Notes: generated by a model not told the origin, from the sequence alone. A stretch of DNA of 64,000 bases from DATDAH01 sp963725155 (GCA_963725155.1 CAVRXU010000003.1:124001-188000); one strand, 5' to 3'; numbered from the stretch's first letter, positions 25,918-38,925 are shown. Translations and numbers: made by a program.

Positions 25918-27690
25918 TCACTCCACCAACCGGACGGGGTCGCCTCGGACCCGGGCCGACCACGTGGTGGTGTCCGTGGGCGTACCGCCGGCGAAGTCCA
26001 GGTTGACCCGGAACCAGCACCCGAGGTCGGAGCCGGCATCACAGCCGTAGTCGTCCGGCAGGGGGATCTGGACGGTGACGACCCGGCCGTTGTAGTTGGC
26101 CGAGTCCAGCGTCGGGCTCGTACACGTCGCCGACGTCGTGACGGTCGGGGGCGCGGCGTCCCGGATGAAGGTGCACCCGGTGATCGCGGTACCGGTCATG
26201 TCCGCCGGCGGGGTGACCGTGAGCGTGCCGTTGGATCCGTCGGCCACGTCGAAGAACTCGAGCTCCAGCACCTGGCCCGCGTATTCGGGGACGATCCGGG
26301 CGAGGTAGAAGTTCGTCGCCGCGCCACCGACGCTCTGGTTCACGTAGATGGGCAGCCGTCCGTCGGCGAAGACGTTCAGGCCCGTGGCGAACCCGGCCGA
26401 CCCTGCGGTGCCGAAGCCCGCTCGGAGGGCATACCGGTTGAACCCGCCGTCGGTGACGCCGGTGGCGGCGTTGCCGAGGCTGGACGGTGGCGCCGAGAGA
26501 TCTGCGTTCGTGCGGACCTGCAGGATGTAGTCGCCGACGGAGATGGTGTTCCACGGAATGGTGCACACGTCGGCCCACTCGCGGAAGTGGTCGTCGAAGG
26601 CCATGTTCTCGCGACCGATGGGTCCGTCCCGGTACCCGTCGGTCTGGTTCAACAGGGGATAGGCGGCCTCGTCGTAGTCGTCGAAGGTCTTGCCGCAGAC
26701 GATCGGGTTGTCGAGGTTGTCGAACGGCGTGTTGTCCGGAGCCCGTACGACGTAACTGGTCGTGACGGTCCGACCGTTGATGTCCTGGTCCCCGGCACAC
26801 CAGATCGTGTTGCCGCGGCCGTACCGAGCCGCGGCGTCGGGGTGGCCCTGCGCGATCAGGGTGTTCACCTGATTCGTGTAGGTCGCGCCGTTCGCAGGAT
26901 CGAGGAGGTTGCCGGTGTTGCAGGTGTCGCCGGTGTAGAAGAACGCCGGGTCGTAGACCTGCATGTGCAGGTCGCCGCTGACCGGCCGACTGTCGACGTT
27001 CATCCGGAAGAGGTAGCCGTCGTCGCTGTACTCGAGGTTGGTGGTGCCCGAGCAGCCCGAGAAGGCGTCACAGACCCCGGCCGTGTGCCGGTCGCCGTTG
27101 GCCTTCCGACCGTTCGGACCAGAGGTGTTGAGCCAGTAGTAGGGCCGCGCGTAGCCGGGGCTCGTCCACCGGGTGGGGTCGTTGCCCAGTGTGTTGTCAG
27201 GGCTACCCATCGGGACGCTCTGGACGTACTCGGCCAAGGACTGGCGCTTGATGTCGACCTGGCTGAGGAAGAGGCTCGACAGGTACATCGGGGCGTCGGA
27301 GTCGGTGATGCGGACCCGCAGGCGACGGGTGCCGACCGGGGTGACCGTGACCGTGATGTCGGACGCGGCGTCGTCGAAGCCGTTGGCCTTGGCCGTGTCC
27401 ATGGCGACCTGCTCGGCTCGGTCGTCGTTGGGCATCCAGACCACGCCGGCCAGGGCGGCGGCGTCAGCGGCGCGCTGCATCCGATTGGCGTGGACGTACC
27501 AGGCACCCACATCGATGGCGAAGCCGGCGAACGCCAGCAGCGGCAGCATGAGCAGGGCCGACATGATGAGGACGTAGCCCCGTTCGCCCTTGAGCCGCGT
27601 TCGGCGGCGGTACGCAGGGCGCGTACGGCGGTCGGTCGCCGCCTCCGGGGATGACCCCACCGGGGTCATTGGTGCCTGGGTGGATCGCAT
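25918..27690 (-). CDS. TadG-like pilus-associated protein
   Basis: 590 aa. After a basic N-terminal stretch (RRRTRLKG) the Tad motif ERGYVLIMSALLMLPLLAFA forms one membrane helix, followed by the typical IDVGAWYVHANRMQRAADAAALAG of TadG/TadE-G proteins. The remaining about 500 residues are extracytoplasmic, rich in Thr, Asn, aromatic residues and Cys pairs, with no domain I recognise. First gene of the pilus-subunit cluster and the same strand as clpB, 88 nt downstream of it. No TadA/CpaF ATPase, TadB/C, prepilin peptidase or secretin is present nearby, so the machinery must be encoded elsewhere if it exists. Confidence 0.8.
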   Translation of the reverse strand: MRSTQAPMTPVGSSPEAATDRRTRPAYRRRTRLKGERGYVLIMSALLMLPLLAFAGFAIDVGAWYVHANRMQRAADAAALAGVVWMPNDDRAEQVAMDTAKANGFDDAASDITVTVTPVGTRRLRVRITDSDAPMYLSSLFLSQVDIKRQSLAEYVQSVPMGSPDNTLGNDPTRWTSPGYARPYYWLNTSGPNGRKANGDRHTAGVCDAFSGCSGTTNLEYSDDGYLFRMNVDSRPVSGDLHMQVYDPAFFYTGDTCNTGNLLDPANGATYTNQVNTLIAQGHPDAAARYGRGNTIWCAGDQDINGRTVTTSYVVRAPDNTPFDNLDNPIVCGKTFDDYDEAAYPLLNQTDGYRDGPIGRENMAFDDHFREWADVCTIPWNTISVGDYILQVRTNADLSAPPSSLGNAATGVTDGGFNRYALRAGFGTAGSAGFATGLNVFADGRLPIYVNQSVGGAATNFYLARIVPEYAGQVLELEFFDVADGSNGTLTVTPPADMTGTAITGCTFIRDAAPPTVTTSATCTSPTLDSANYNGRVVTVQIPLPDDYGCDAGSDLGCWFRVNLDFAGGTPTDTTTWSARVRGDPVRLVE

Positions 27691-27733
27691 GTAGCCGTGC
27701 CCGTCCTGGTGATCGCCGACCTTCCGCAGGAAC

Positions 27734-27751
27734 CATCGGCACGGATGGCAA
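27734..27751 (-). promoter_or_regulatory. Conserved motif upstream of the TadG-like gene (possible promoter or operator)
   Basis: On the coding strand TTGCCATCCGTGCCGATG lies 43 nt before the start codon. CTCAAG occurs 15 nt upstream of GCCGATGG, giving a layout loosely like a FliA-class promoter (TAAA-N15-GCCGATAA). The match to the 25882-25902 site is the main support. Confidence 0.35.
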
Positions 27752-27778
27752 CGCCCTTGAGCAGGCGATTCGGCTACC

Positions 27779-30256
<2,478 letters not shown>

Positions 30257-30283
30257 GGCGCCAGTCTACGGCCATCACCCAAA

Positions 30284-30304
30284 CTTGATACATCTACGCT
30301 CAAG
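30284..30304 (-). promoter_or_regulatory. HAIR operator (HspR binding site) of clpB
   Basis: The plus strand reads CTTGATA-CATCTAC-GCTCAAG, i.e. 7-7-7 spacing, matching the HspR-associated inverted repeat consensus CTTGAGT-N7-ACTCAAG at 11 of 14 positions. It lies 27 bp upstream of clpB and 238 bp upstream of cvnA. hspR itself is at 34838-35218. The rest of the 30257-30542 spacer holds no gene that I can support. Confidence 0.8.
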
Positions 30305-30542
30305 TTTTCTCAGTGCCTAGTTTCGGATCGCGTCGGACCTCTCACCTGACGGCCCGACCCCGCGTCGGTCGCGGCACCGGCCGCGTCGGCACCGGCTCCG
30401 ACCCCCGGAACGGCGACGGTGGCCGCGCCCGCATCCCTGGGATCCCGCCCCGCCCGTTCGTTCAAGTCCGGGGGGCCGCGTCCGATATCTGGACCAACAG
30501 GACTTGGGCTTTTCGGCGGCCCGCGCTCCAGGGATGGTGGCC

Positions 30543-32492
30543 ATGACAAAACTCAAGATCCGCACGCGGCTCCTGCTGGCGCTCGCCATCCCGCTGCTCG
30601 CGCTCGGTGGCCTGGGCGTGCGCTACCTGACGACCATCAACCAGGTGAAGGTCGACGGTCGTCTCTATGACCAGGTCACCGGCCCCCGAGCGGTCGTGGC
30701 CGACGTGGCCCTCCTGGCCGAGAACCAGTCCCGGGCCCTGATCGACGCCGAGCAGCTGCTCCGCGAGACGTCGCCGTCGCGGATCGACGGCCTCCTGGCC
30801 GACATGCAGGTCCGCGAGGACTACTACCTGGACGGCGTGGAGGCCTGGAACGCGGCCCGCGTGGCCCAGCAGCCCGAGATGGCCGCGATGCTCGACGAGG
30901 CCTACGGCCCCTCGGTCGAGTTCTACCGCGTCATCGACGAGGAGCTCGTCCCTGCGGTGGAGGCCGGCGACCAGGACGCAACGGAATCCGCCGTGGCCGC
31001 CGTCGGACGGGCCTACGCCGCGCAGCGGGCCGCCGCCGACCAGGTCCTCGATGCCGCCCAGGCCCAGGCCGGCCAGAGCGAAGACGCCGCGGCCGCCTAC
31101 CTGGACGAGCGCATGCGCCAGGACCAGCTGGTCGCGGCCGCCCTCGTCCTGATCGCCGTCTTGACCGGTGCCCTCACCGTCCGCTCCATCACTCGACCCC
31201 TCCGCCAGCTCGAGCAGGACCTGCCGAGGATGGCCAACGACCTCCGTCGGATGGACCTCGCCGTCGAGCGACCCGAGATCAGCCACCTCACCGTGGAGAC
31301 CCACGACGAGCTGGCGCAGGCGACACAGGCGTTCACGTCCGTGGTGGAGACCTCCGTCGACCTCGCCGTCGAACAGGCCCGGGTCCGCCACAACCAGGCC
31401 GAGACCCTCCAGCACCTGGGCCGGCGGAACCAGAACCTCCTGCGTCGGATGATGGCGATCATCAGCGATCTCGAGCACGGCGAACGGGACGCCGAGGCGC
31501 TGCAGGAGCTCTTCCGCCTGGACCACATCGCCACCCGCATGCGGCGCAACGCCGAGAGCCTCCTCGTCCTCGCCGGCAGCGAGCAGCCCCGGCGATGGAG
31601 CGAGCCCGTGTCGGTCGTCGACGTGGTCCGCTCGGCGGCGTCGGAGATCGAGGACTACGACCGGATCGACATCAGCAACATCGAGCCCGTCGTCGTCCAG
31701 GGGGCCTCGGCCGCCGACATCTCCCACCTCCTGGCCGAGCTGCTCGAGAACGCCACGCTCTACTCGCCCCCGAACACCCGGGTGACCGTGACCGGGCGCC
31801 GGGTGCGGACGGGCTACCAGCTCGCCGTGCTCGACCAGGGACTCGGCCTCGACGAGGCGAGCCTGACCCGGGCCAACGACCGCATCCTCGACGCCGCCGC
31901 CAGCGCCTCCGACCTCACCGACTCGAAGCTCCTCGGGCTGCACGTGGTGGGTCGGCTCGCCGACCGCCACGACACGTACGTGGCGTTGACGCCCAACCCC
32001 GCCGGCGGCCTGATCGCACTGGTCACCCTTCCCCGAGCCATCGTGGCCCTGGCCCCCAGCTCTGCCGGGATGATCCCGCAGACCGGTGGGGCGTTGCCGC
32101 CCGCCGCCGCGCCGCCCAACGCGATCGCGGCCGCGCCGATGAACGCGCCACCGCCGCCCGTGAGCGCGGCGCCGCCTCCCCCGCCGCCTCCTCCGCCCCC
32201 ACCTCCCCCGCCGGTCACCCAACCCGTCGTCGCGGCCCTCGCGCCCGTCGGGCCGAGCGGGAACGGAGCGACCCGACCCGAACCCACCGTCGTCACGGCC
32301 GGGGGGGCGGCTCCGACGCTGCGGCGACGGGTGCGATCCGCGGAGGAGGGCGACCCGTCAGCGGCGGCCGAGGTCGTCCACGGGCCCACTCGGACCCCGG
32401 CGGCTGTCCGGGACAACTGGAGCCGCCTGGCCCTCGGGGTCCGGCAGGCCCGCTCGGAGAGCGGCACCAATCGCGAGGAGGCGAGGCAATGA
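30543..32492 (+). CDS. cvnA: Conservon sensor histidine-kinase-like protein CvnA
   Basis: 649 aa from ATG 30543 (ATG 30534 possible). An N-terminal membrane helix (LLLALAIPLLALGGLG) is followed by an extracytoplasmic helical domain of nitrate/sulfonate-sensing type to about residue 200, a second helix (LVAAALVLIAVLTGAL), and a HAMP-like region. The dimerisation segment has LDHIATRMRRNAESLLVLAG, the pattern shared by conservon kinases, with a candidate His. The ATPase domain shows the N box ELLENATLYSPP and DQGLGLD. A Pro-rich tail of about 130 residues (a run of more than ten Pro) is probably disordered. In Streptomyces, CvnA-D form a membrane-associated complex likened to eukaryotic GPCR signalling. 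The stop overlaps cvnB (ATGA). Confidence 0.86.
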   Translation: MTKLKIRTRLLLALAIPLLALGGLGVRYLTTINQVKVDGRLYDQVTGPRAVVADVALLAENQSRALIDAEQLLRETSPSRIDGLLADMQVREDYYLDGVEAWNAARVAQQPEMAAMLDEAYGPSVEFYRVIDEELVPAVEAGDQDATESAVAAVGRAYAAQRAAADQVLDAAQAQAGQSEDAAAAYLDERMRQDQLVAAALVLIAVLTGALTVRSITRPLRQLEQDLPRMANDLRRMDLAVERPEISHLTVETHDELAQATQAFTSVVETSVDLAVEQARVRHNQAETLQHLGRRNQNLLRRMMAIISDLEHGERDAEALQELFRLDHIATRMRRNAESLLVLAGSEQPRRWSEPVSVVDVVRSAASEIEDYDRIDISNIEPVVVQGASAADISHLLAELLENATLYSPPNTRVTVTGRRVRTGYQLAVLDQGLGLDEASLTRANDRILDAAASASDLTDSKLLGLHVVGRLADRHDTYVALTPNPAGGLIALVTLPRAIVALAPSSAGMIPQTGGALPPAAAPPNAIAAAPMNAPPPPVSAAPPPPPPPPPPPPPPVTQPVVAALAPVGPSGNGATRPEPTVVTAGGAAPTLRRRVRSAEEGDPSAAAEVVHGPTRTPAAVRDNWSRLALGVRQARSESGTNREEARQ

Positions 32493-32917
32493 CCAGTACC
32501 GGGCTCGACCAGCACATCGGTGACGTCGGCTGGCTGGTGGCCAGCTTCGTGGAGGGCACGGCCGATGTTGCCGACGCCATCGTCGTCTCCTCCGACGGGC
32601 TCCTGCTCGCCATCTCGCCGCAGCTCGAACGCGGCGCCGCCGACAAGCTGGCCGCCATCGTCTCGGGCCTGCGCAGCCTGTCCGAGGGCGTGTCGTCGGT
32701 GACCCGTCGCGGCGGGTTCAGCCAGGCCATGATCGAGCTGGCCGGTGGCTATCTCGTCGTCTCGGCCATCAGCGACGGTTCGTCCATCGGCGTGATCGCC
32801 GACCGGGACGCCGATCTCGGCGCGGTCGGCTACGGCACGACGCTGCTCGTCGAGCGGGTCGGCGCCGCCCTCACGCCGGCGCTGATCAACGAGCTGAAGC
32901 TCGGCCTGAACTCGTAG
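32489..32917 (+). CDS. cvnB: Conservon roadblock/LC7-domain protein CvnB
   Basis: 142 aa; the ATG lies in an ATGA overlap with cvnA and follows GAGGAGGCGAGGC. A single roadblock/LC7 domain: VGWLVASFVEGTADVADAIVVSSDGLLLA-type opening, LAAIVSGLRSLSEG helix and a GGYLVVSAISDGSSIGVI strand pair. Such proteins act as platforms or regulators for Ras-like/MglA GTPases; here the partner would be CvnD. Confidence 0.9.
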   Translation: MTSTGLDQHIGDVGWLVASFVEGTADVADAIVVSSDGLLLAISPQLERGAADKLAAIVSGLRSLSEGVSSVTRRGGFSQAMIELAGGYLVVSAISDGSSIGVIADRDADLGAVGYGTTLLVERVGAALTPALINELKLGLNS

Positions 32918-32932
32918 CCGGGAGGAGGAGCC

Positions 32933-33400
32933 GTGCCGGACCGACGACTGGAGGACGCGAACGTCGAACTCGTCGACGAGCGACCCGGCGCGCGGCCCTA
33001 CCAGGCCGGCCGGCTCCCGTCGTCCCGATCGGCTGCGGTCCCCAGGCACGAGGAGAGCGGCGTCCGCCCCTATGTCCTGACCGGCGGCCGGACCAGGTCG
33101 TCGAACGCGCTCGTCGGCTTCGAGACGATGGTGACCCTCACCCCCGAGGGCCAGCGCCGTCGGGCCGCGGAGCTCAACGAACGGCAGGCCATCCTCGAGC
33201 GCTGCGGCCGACCCATCTCGGTCGTGGAGCTGTCGGCCCACCTGCGCCTGCCCCTCGCCGTGGCCCAGGTCCTCACCGGCGACCTGGCCGACGACGGCTT
33301 CCTGTGCGTCCACACCGCGCCGGAGATGCCCTCCCAGGACCGCGACCTACTGGAACGTCTGGCCCTCGCCGTGCAGAACAAGCAGATGGAGGTGGCGTGA
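32933..33400 (+). CDS. cvnC: Conservon DUF742 protein CvnC
   Basis: 155 aa from GTG 32933 with GGGAGGAGGAG just upstream. A disordered N-terminus precedes the DUF742 core: VRPYVLTGGRT, then ILERCGRPISVVELSAHLRL and a VLTGDLADDGFLCVH winged-helix-like stretch. DUF742 proteins are found in conservons and may contact CvnD or DNA. Its stop overlaps the cvnD start by one base (TGATG). Confidence 0.88.
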   Translation: MPDRRLEDANVELVDERPGARPYQAGRLPSSRSAAVPRHEESGVRPYVLTGGRTRSSNALVGFETMVTLTPEGQRRRAAELNERQAILERCGRPISVVELSAHLRLPLAVAQVLTGDLADDGFLCVHTAPEMPSQDRDLLERLALAVQNKQMEVA

Positions 33401-33972
33401 TGTCCGACGTCGGTGAGGGGCGCCAGCTCCCGGTCAAGCTCATCATCGCCGGCGGCTTCGGCGTCGGGAAGACGACGTTCGTCGCGTCGGCCTCCGACAT
33501 CGAGCCCCTCACGACCGAGGCCGCCATGACCACCGTCGCCGAGGACGTCGACAACGTCGGCGAGGTGACCCAGAAGACGACGACCACGGTCGCCATGGAC
33601 TTCGGGCGCCTGAGCCTGGAGGGCGGGCTGAACCTCTTCCTCTTCGGCACCCCTGGCCAGGACCGCTTCGGCTTCATGTGGGACGACCTCTGCCGGGGCG
33701 CTGTGGGGGCGATCGTGCTGATCGACAGTCGCCGCTTCGAGGACTGCTGGCCGGCGGTCGAGTACTTCGAGCGGACGGGGATGCCCTTCGCCGCCGTCGT
33801 GAACCGCTTCGACGGGCACCTGGCCCACGACCTCGACGAGGTCCGCGAAGCGCTCGATGTCCCTTCGTCCGTGCCCATCCTCGATGTGGACGCCCGCATC
33901 CGGCAGAGCGCCCTCGAATCGATCGTCGCCCTGCTCCACCACTGCATCGCCCGGGTCGCCGCCGGCGTCTGA
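33400..33972 (+). CDS. cvnD: Conservon MglA-like small GTPase CvnD
   Basis: 190 aa. The G motifs are G1 GGFGVGKTTF, G3 region FGTPGQDRFGF and G4 NRFD (in place of the usual NKxD, as is common in this family). Ras-like GTPase acting as the switch of the conservon complex. The operon cvnABCD is complete with three overlapping junctions. No cytochrome P450 or other accessory conservon gene follows; the next gene is yaaA 70 nt on. Confidence 0.9.
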   Translation: MSDVGEGRQLPVKLIIAGGFGVGKTTFVASASDIEPLTTEAAMTTVAEDVDNVGEVTQKTTTTVAMDFGRLSLEGGLNLFLFGTPGQDRFGFMWDDLCRGAVGAIVLIDSRRFEDCWPAVEYFERTGMPFAAVVNRFDGHLAHDLDEVREALDVPSSVPILDVDARIRQSALESIVALLHHCIARVAAGV

Positions 33973-34042
33973 ACGACGACCTCCGGCCGCGGCTGGGGGA
34001 TCAGGTGCGACAACCGTGGCGGAGCGGGCAGGATCTGCGGCC

Positions 34043-34789
34043 GTGCTCGTCGTGCTGCTACCGCCGTCGGAGGGGAAGGCATCGGGCGGAGCCGCGCCGG
34101 CGTGGTCGGTGGACCACGGCCGCTTCGGGGCTGCCTTGGGCCAGTCCCGGATCCGGGTGGTCAACGCCCTGAAGCGGGCGAAGGGCGGGACGGCCAAGGC
34201 TCTGGGAGCCAAGGGGGACCTGCTCCGGGCGGCCAAGGACGCCAACCTCGCCGTCGTCGGCGCTCCGACCCGGCCCGCCCACGAACGGTTCACCGGCGTC
34301 GTGTGGGGCCACCTCGACCCCCCGACGTTGACCGCGGCCGGCTGGCGGCGGGCCGAGGCGGGCGTGGTCGTCCTGTCCGCGCTCACCGGTCTGACGGCGT
34401 GGAGCGACCCGGTGCCCGACTTCCGGCTGAAGCTCACGGCCTCCGTGGCGCCGGCGGGCAACCTGGCCACGTTCTGGCGGCCGACGCTCTCGACCGTCCT
34501 CAACGACCACCTGGCCGGCCACACGGTGGTCGACCTCCTGCCCAACGAGCACCGGGCGGCCTGGATCCCCGACCCGGAGCGCTACGACCTGCGCCGTCCG
34601 GCCCTGGTCTTCCCCGACGGTCGGCCCGCGGGCCACGGGGGCAAGGCGGCGAAGGGACTGCTGGCCCGCGCCCTCCTCGTGACCGGTGACGTGGACCGGA
34701 TCCTGGCCACCTTCGACCCGGCTGCTCAGGGCCTGGTCGGCGCCGACGACCTCGTCCTCGCCGTCGATCAGCCGTTGACCGGTCGCTGA
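34043..34789 (+). CDS. yaaA: YaaA-family peroxide-stress protein
   Basis: 248 aa from a GTG at 34043 with AGGA about 9 nt upstream. It has the family opening LVVLLPPSEGKASGG, the middle TGLTAWSDPVPDFRLKLTA-type segment (YxLDP/DFRLK pattern) and the end motif ARALLVTGDVDRILATFD (shortened: GLLARALL). E. coli YaaA binds DNA and protects against oxidative damage during peroxide stress, limiting free iron. The gene ends 48 nt before the convergent hspR. Confidence 0.85.
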   Translation: MLVVLLPPSEGKASGGAAPAWSVDHGRFGAALGQSRIRVVNALKRAKGGTAKALGAKGDLLRAAKDANLAVVGAPTRPAHERFTGVVWGHLDPPTLTAAGWRRAEAGVVVLSALTGLTAWSDPVPDFRLKLTASVAPAGNLATFWRPTLSTVLNDHLAGHTVVDLLPNEHRAAWIPDPERYDLRRPALVFPDGRPAGHGGKAAKGLLARALLVTGDVDRILATFDPAAQGLVGADDLVLAVDQPLTGR

Positions 34790-34837
34790 GGTCCCGACGA
34801 GCCTCCTGCGTCAGCCGCCGCCCTCTTCACCTGATCC

Positions 34838-35218
34838 TCACGCCCGGCGGCGACCCCGGTAGAGGACGACGGACTGCTTCACCGGGACCAGGTCACGGCG
34901 GTACTGGCGATGGGTGTCCTCGACGGCCTGGGCGGCCTGCTCACGCAGCGAGTCGATCTGGCCCTGCAGGGCCTCGATCTCGCTCTCCAGCTCGAGGATG
35001 CGGCGCACCCCCTCGAGGTTGTGGCCCTCGGCGGTGAGGTCCTGGATCCGGGCCAGCATGGCGATGTCCTCGTCGCTGTAGCGCCGACTGCCCCCCTCGG
35101 TCCGGGCCGGCTCCAGCAGGCCCTTGCGCTCGTAGATGCGCAGGGTCTGCGGGTGCATGCCCGCCAACTCGGCGGCCACCGAGATCACGTAGACGGCTCG
35201 ATTCCGGTCGATGGCCAT
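34838..35218 (-). CDS. hspR: Heat-shock repressor HspR (MerR family)
   Basis: 126 aa. N-terminal MerR-type winged helix with VYVISVAAELAGMHPQTLR, IYERKGLLEPART and GGSRRYSDEDI, followed by a coiled coil (ESEIEALQGQIDSLREQA) and a basic C-terminus. HspR represses dnaK and clpB operons by binding HAIR sites with DnaK as co-repressor. Last gene of dnaK-grpE-dnaJ-hspR, 1 nt after dnaJ. Candidate HAIR targets in this window lie upstream of clpB and dnaK, predicting an autoregulatory loop. Confidence 0.94.
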   Translation of the reverse strand: MAIDRNRAVYVISVAAELAGMHPQTLRIYERKGLLEPARTEGGSRRYSDEDIAMLARIQDLTAEGHNLEGVRRILELESEIEALQGQIDSLREQAAQAVEDTHRQYRRDLVPVKQSVVLYRGRRRA

Positions 35219-35219
35219 G

Positions 35220-36350
35220 TCACACCCCCAGATGCGCTCGAGGCGACGCGGTGGTCGCCTCAGCCAGTGCTTCGACCGCCGTGCGCTCGTCGGCCGACAG
35301 CTTCTCCGGCACGACGACCTCGACGGTGACGAGAAGGTCGCCCTTGCCTTTGTCGGTCACCGCACCCCTGCCCTTCACCTTGAAGGTGCGCCCGCTGCTC
35401 GTCCCGGCCGGGATGCGGATGGTGACGGGCTCCCCCGCCAGCGTCGGGACCTTGATGTCGGCCCCGAGGGCCGCTTCGGTGAAGGTGATGGGCACGGTCA
35501 GCGTGAGGTTGCGGCCCTTGCGGCCGAACAGCGCGTGGCGCCCGACGTGCACGACCACGAACAGGTCACCGGGCGGGCCGCCGTTGCGGCCCGGGCCGCC
35601 GCGACCCTTGACCTTGATGCGCTGACCGTCGGTGACCCCCGCGGGGATCTTGACCTTGACCGTGCGGGGGCGGCGCTCGATGCCCGACCCGCCGCAGGTG
35701 TGGCACGGGTCGCTGACGACCATGCCCTGGCCGGCGCAGCGGGGGCAGGGCTGGCTGAATGAGAACAGGCCCTGGTTCTCGTCGATGACCCCGCGTCCAG
35801 CGCACTGGGGGCAGACCACCACGTCGCTGCCCGGCTCCGCGCCGTTGCCGTGACAGGTGGAGCACACCGCGTCGCTGACCAGGTGGACCGAGGTGGTGAC
35901 CCCGGCCAGCGCGTCCTCGAAGGCGAGGTGCAGCTCGGTCTCGAGGTTGGCGCCGCGCGCGGGCCCGGCGGATCGGCCCTGGTTGCGCCGGCCCCGTCCC
36001 CCGAACAGGTTGCCCAACAGGTCACCCAGGTCGACGCCCTCGGCGCCGCCACCGAACCCGCCGCCGAAGCCGCCCGGACCGCCCGGGCCGCCGCCGAAGC
36101 CGCCGCCGACCGCGCCGAGGCGTCTGACCTCGTCGTACTTGGCTCGCTTGTCGGCGTCGCCGACGACGTCGTAGGCCGCGGAGATCTCCTTGAAGCGCTC
36201 CTCGGCCGCGGCGTCACCCTTGTTGGTGTCGGGGTGGTTCTCCCGGGCCAGCTTCCGGTACGCCTTGGTGAGCTCCTTCTGGCTGGCGTCCGCGGCCACG
36301 CCCAAGACCGCGTAGTAGTCCTTCTCGAACCACTCCCGCTGGGCGTCCAC
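35220..36350 (-). CDS. dnaJ: Chaperone protein DnaJ (Hsp40)
   Basis: 376 aa. J domain with DYYAVLGVAADASQKELTKA and HPD (ENHPDTNKG), a Gly/Phe-rich linker (GGGFGGGPGGPGGFGGGF), four zinc-binding repeats (CSTCHGNG, CPQCAGRG, CPRCAGQG, CHTCGGSG), and the C-terminal substrate-binding domain. Stimulates DnaK ATPase and hands over clients. Lies 3 nt after grpE. Confidence 0.95.
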   Translation of the reverse strand: MDAQREWFEKDYYAVLGVAADASQKELTKAYRKLARENHPDTNKGDAAAEERFKEISAAYDVVGDADKRAKYDEVRRLGAVGGGFGGGPGGPGGFGGGFGGGAEGVDLGDLLGNLFGGRGRRNQGRSAGPARGANLETELHLAFEDALAGVTTSVHLVSDAVCSTCHGNGAEPGSDVVVCPQCAGRGVIDENQGLFSFSQPCPRCAGQGMVVSDPCHTCGGSGIERRPRTVKVKIPAGVTDGQRIKVKGRGGPGRNGGPPGDLFVVVHVGRHALFGRKGRNLTLTVPITFTEAALGADIKVPTLAGEPVTIRIPAGTSSGRTFKVKGRGAVTDKGKGDLLVTVEVVVPEKLSADERTAVEALAEATTASPRAHLGV

Positions 36351-36353
36351 GGG

Positions 36354-37003
36354 CTACCCCCGCACTCGCACCATGGCGGGCCGCAGGACGCGGCCCTTCC
36401 AGACGTACCCGGGGCGCAGGACCTCGGTCACCACCGACTCGCCGTCGCCCGGCTCGTGGGCCACGGCCTCGTGGTGGTTGGGGTCGAAGGTCTCACCCTC
36501 GGGGGCCAGCTTCACCAGGCCCTGCTTCTCGAGGACCTCGGCCAACGCCTTCGCGATCGGACCGGCGGCGTCGTCGCCGTGCTGGGCCGCGGCGTCACAG
36601 GCGTCGAGCACGGGCAGGAGGTCGGCGACCAGGCCTTCGGTGGCCCGCTCGGCGGTCGCCTCCTGCTGCTTGAGCACCCGCTTGCGGTAGTTCTCGAAGT
36701 CGGCCTGGAGCCGCCGCAACTGGTCGAGGTAGTCGTCGCGCTCGGCGGCCAGCTCGGTGGCCAGGACCGCGAAGAGATCGGCCTCGAGGGCCTCGGGGGT
36801 GTCCTCGTCCTCGACGACCTCGTCGTCACCGTCGTCGTCGGAGGACGCTTCGGGCTCGGCCTCGACGACCTCGTCGTCATCGGGGTCGGCTCCGTCGACC
36901 GGCTCGACCTCGTCGACCGGCTCGGCCCCGCCCTTTCGCTTTCCCTTGGGCGAGCCCGGGCGGGCGTCCACGACCCGGCCCGGGTCCGGCGAGTCGGCCT
37001 TGG

Positions 37004-37007
<4 letters not shown>
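36354..37007 (-). CDS. grpE: Nucleotide exchange factor GrpE
   Basis: 217 aa. A long acidic, low-complexity N-terminus (about 70 residues with many Asp/Glu) precedes the coiled coil (LQADFENYRKRVLKQQEA) and the beta-wing domain (FDPNHHEAVAHEPG, VLRPGYVWKGRVLRPAMV). Exchanges ADP for ATP on DnaK. Start overlaps the dnaK stop by 4 bp. Confidence 0.94.
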
Positions 37008-38866
<1,859 letters not shown>

Positions 38867-38925
38867 GGGGAGTACGCTCCTGGATTGCTGGGTTTCTGGG
38901 GTTCGCGACCAGTTGTCGACTGCTG

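Noticed and set aside
27691..27778. Leader upstream of the TadG-like gene considered as a c-di-GMP (GEMM) riboswitch because it precedes pilus genes
   Set aside because: The GEMM core sequences and tetraloop/receptor are not present; only short inverted repeats and the CGTGCCGATG motif are visible.
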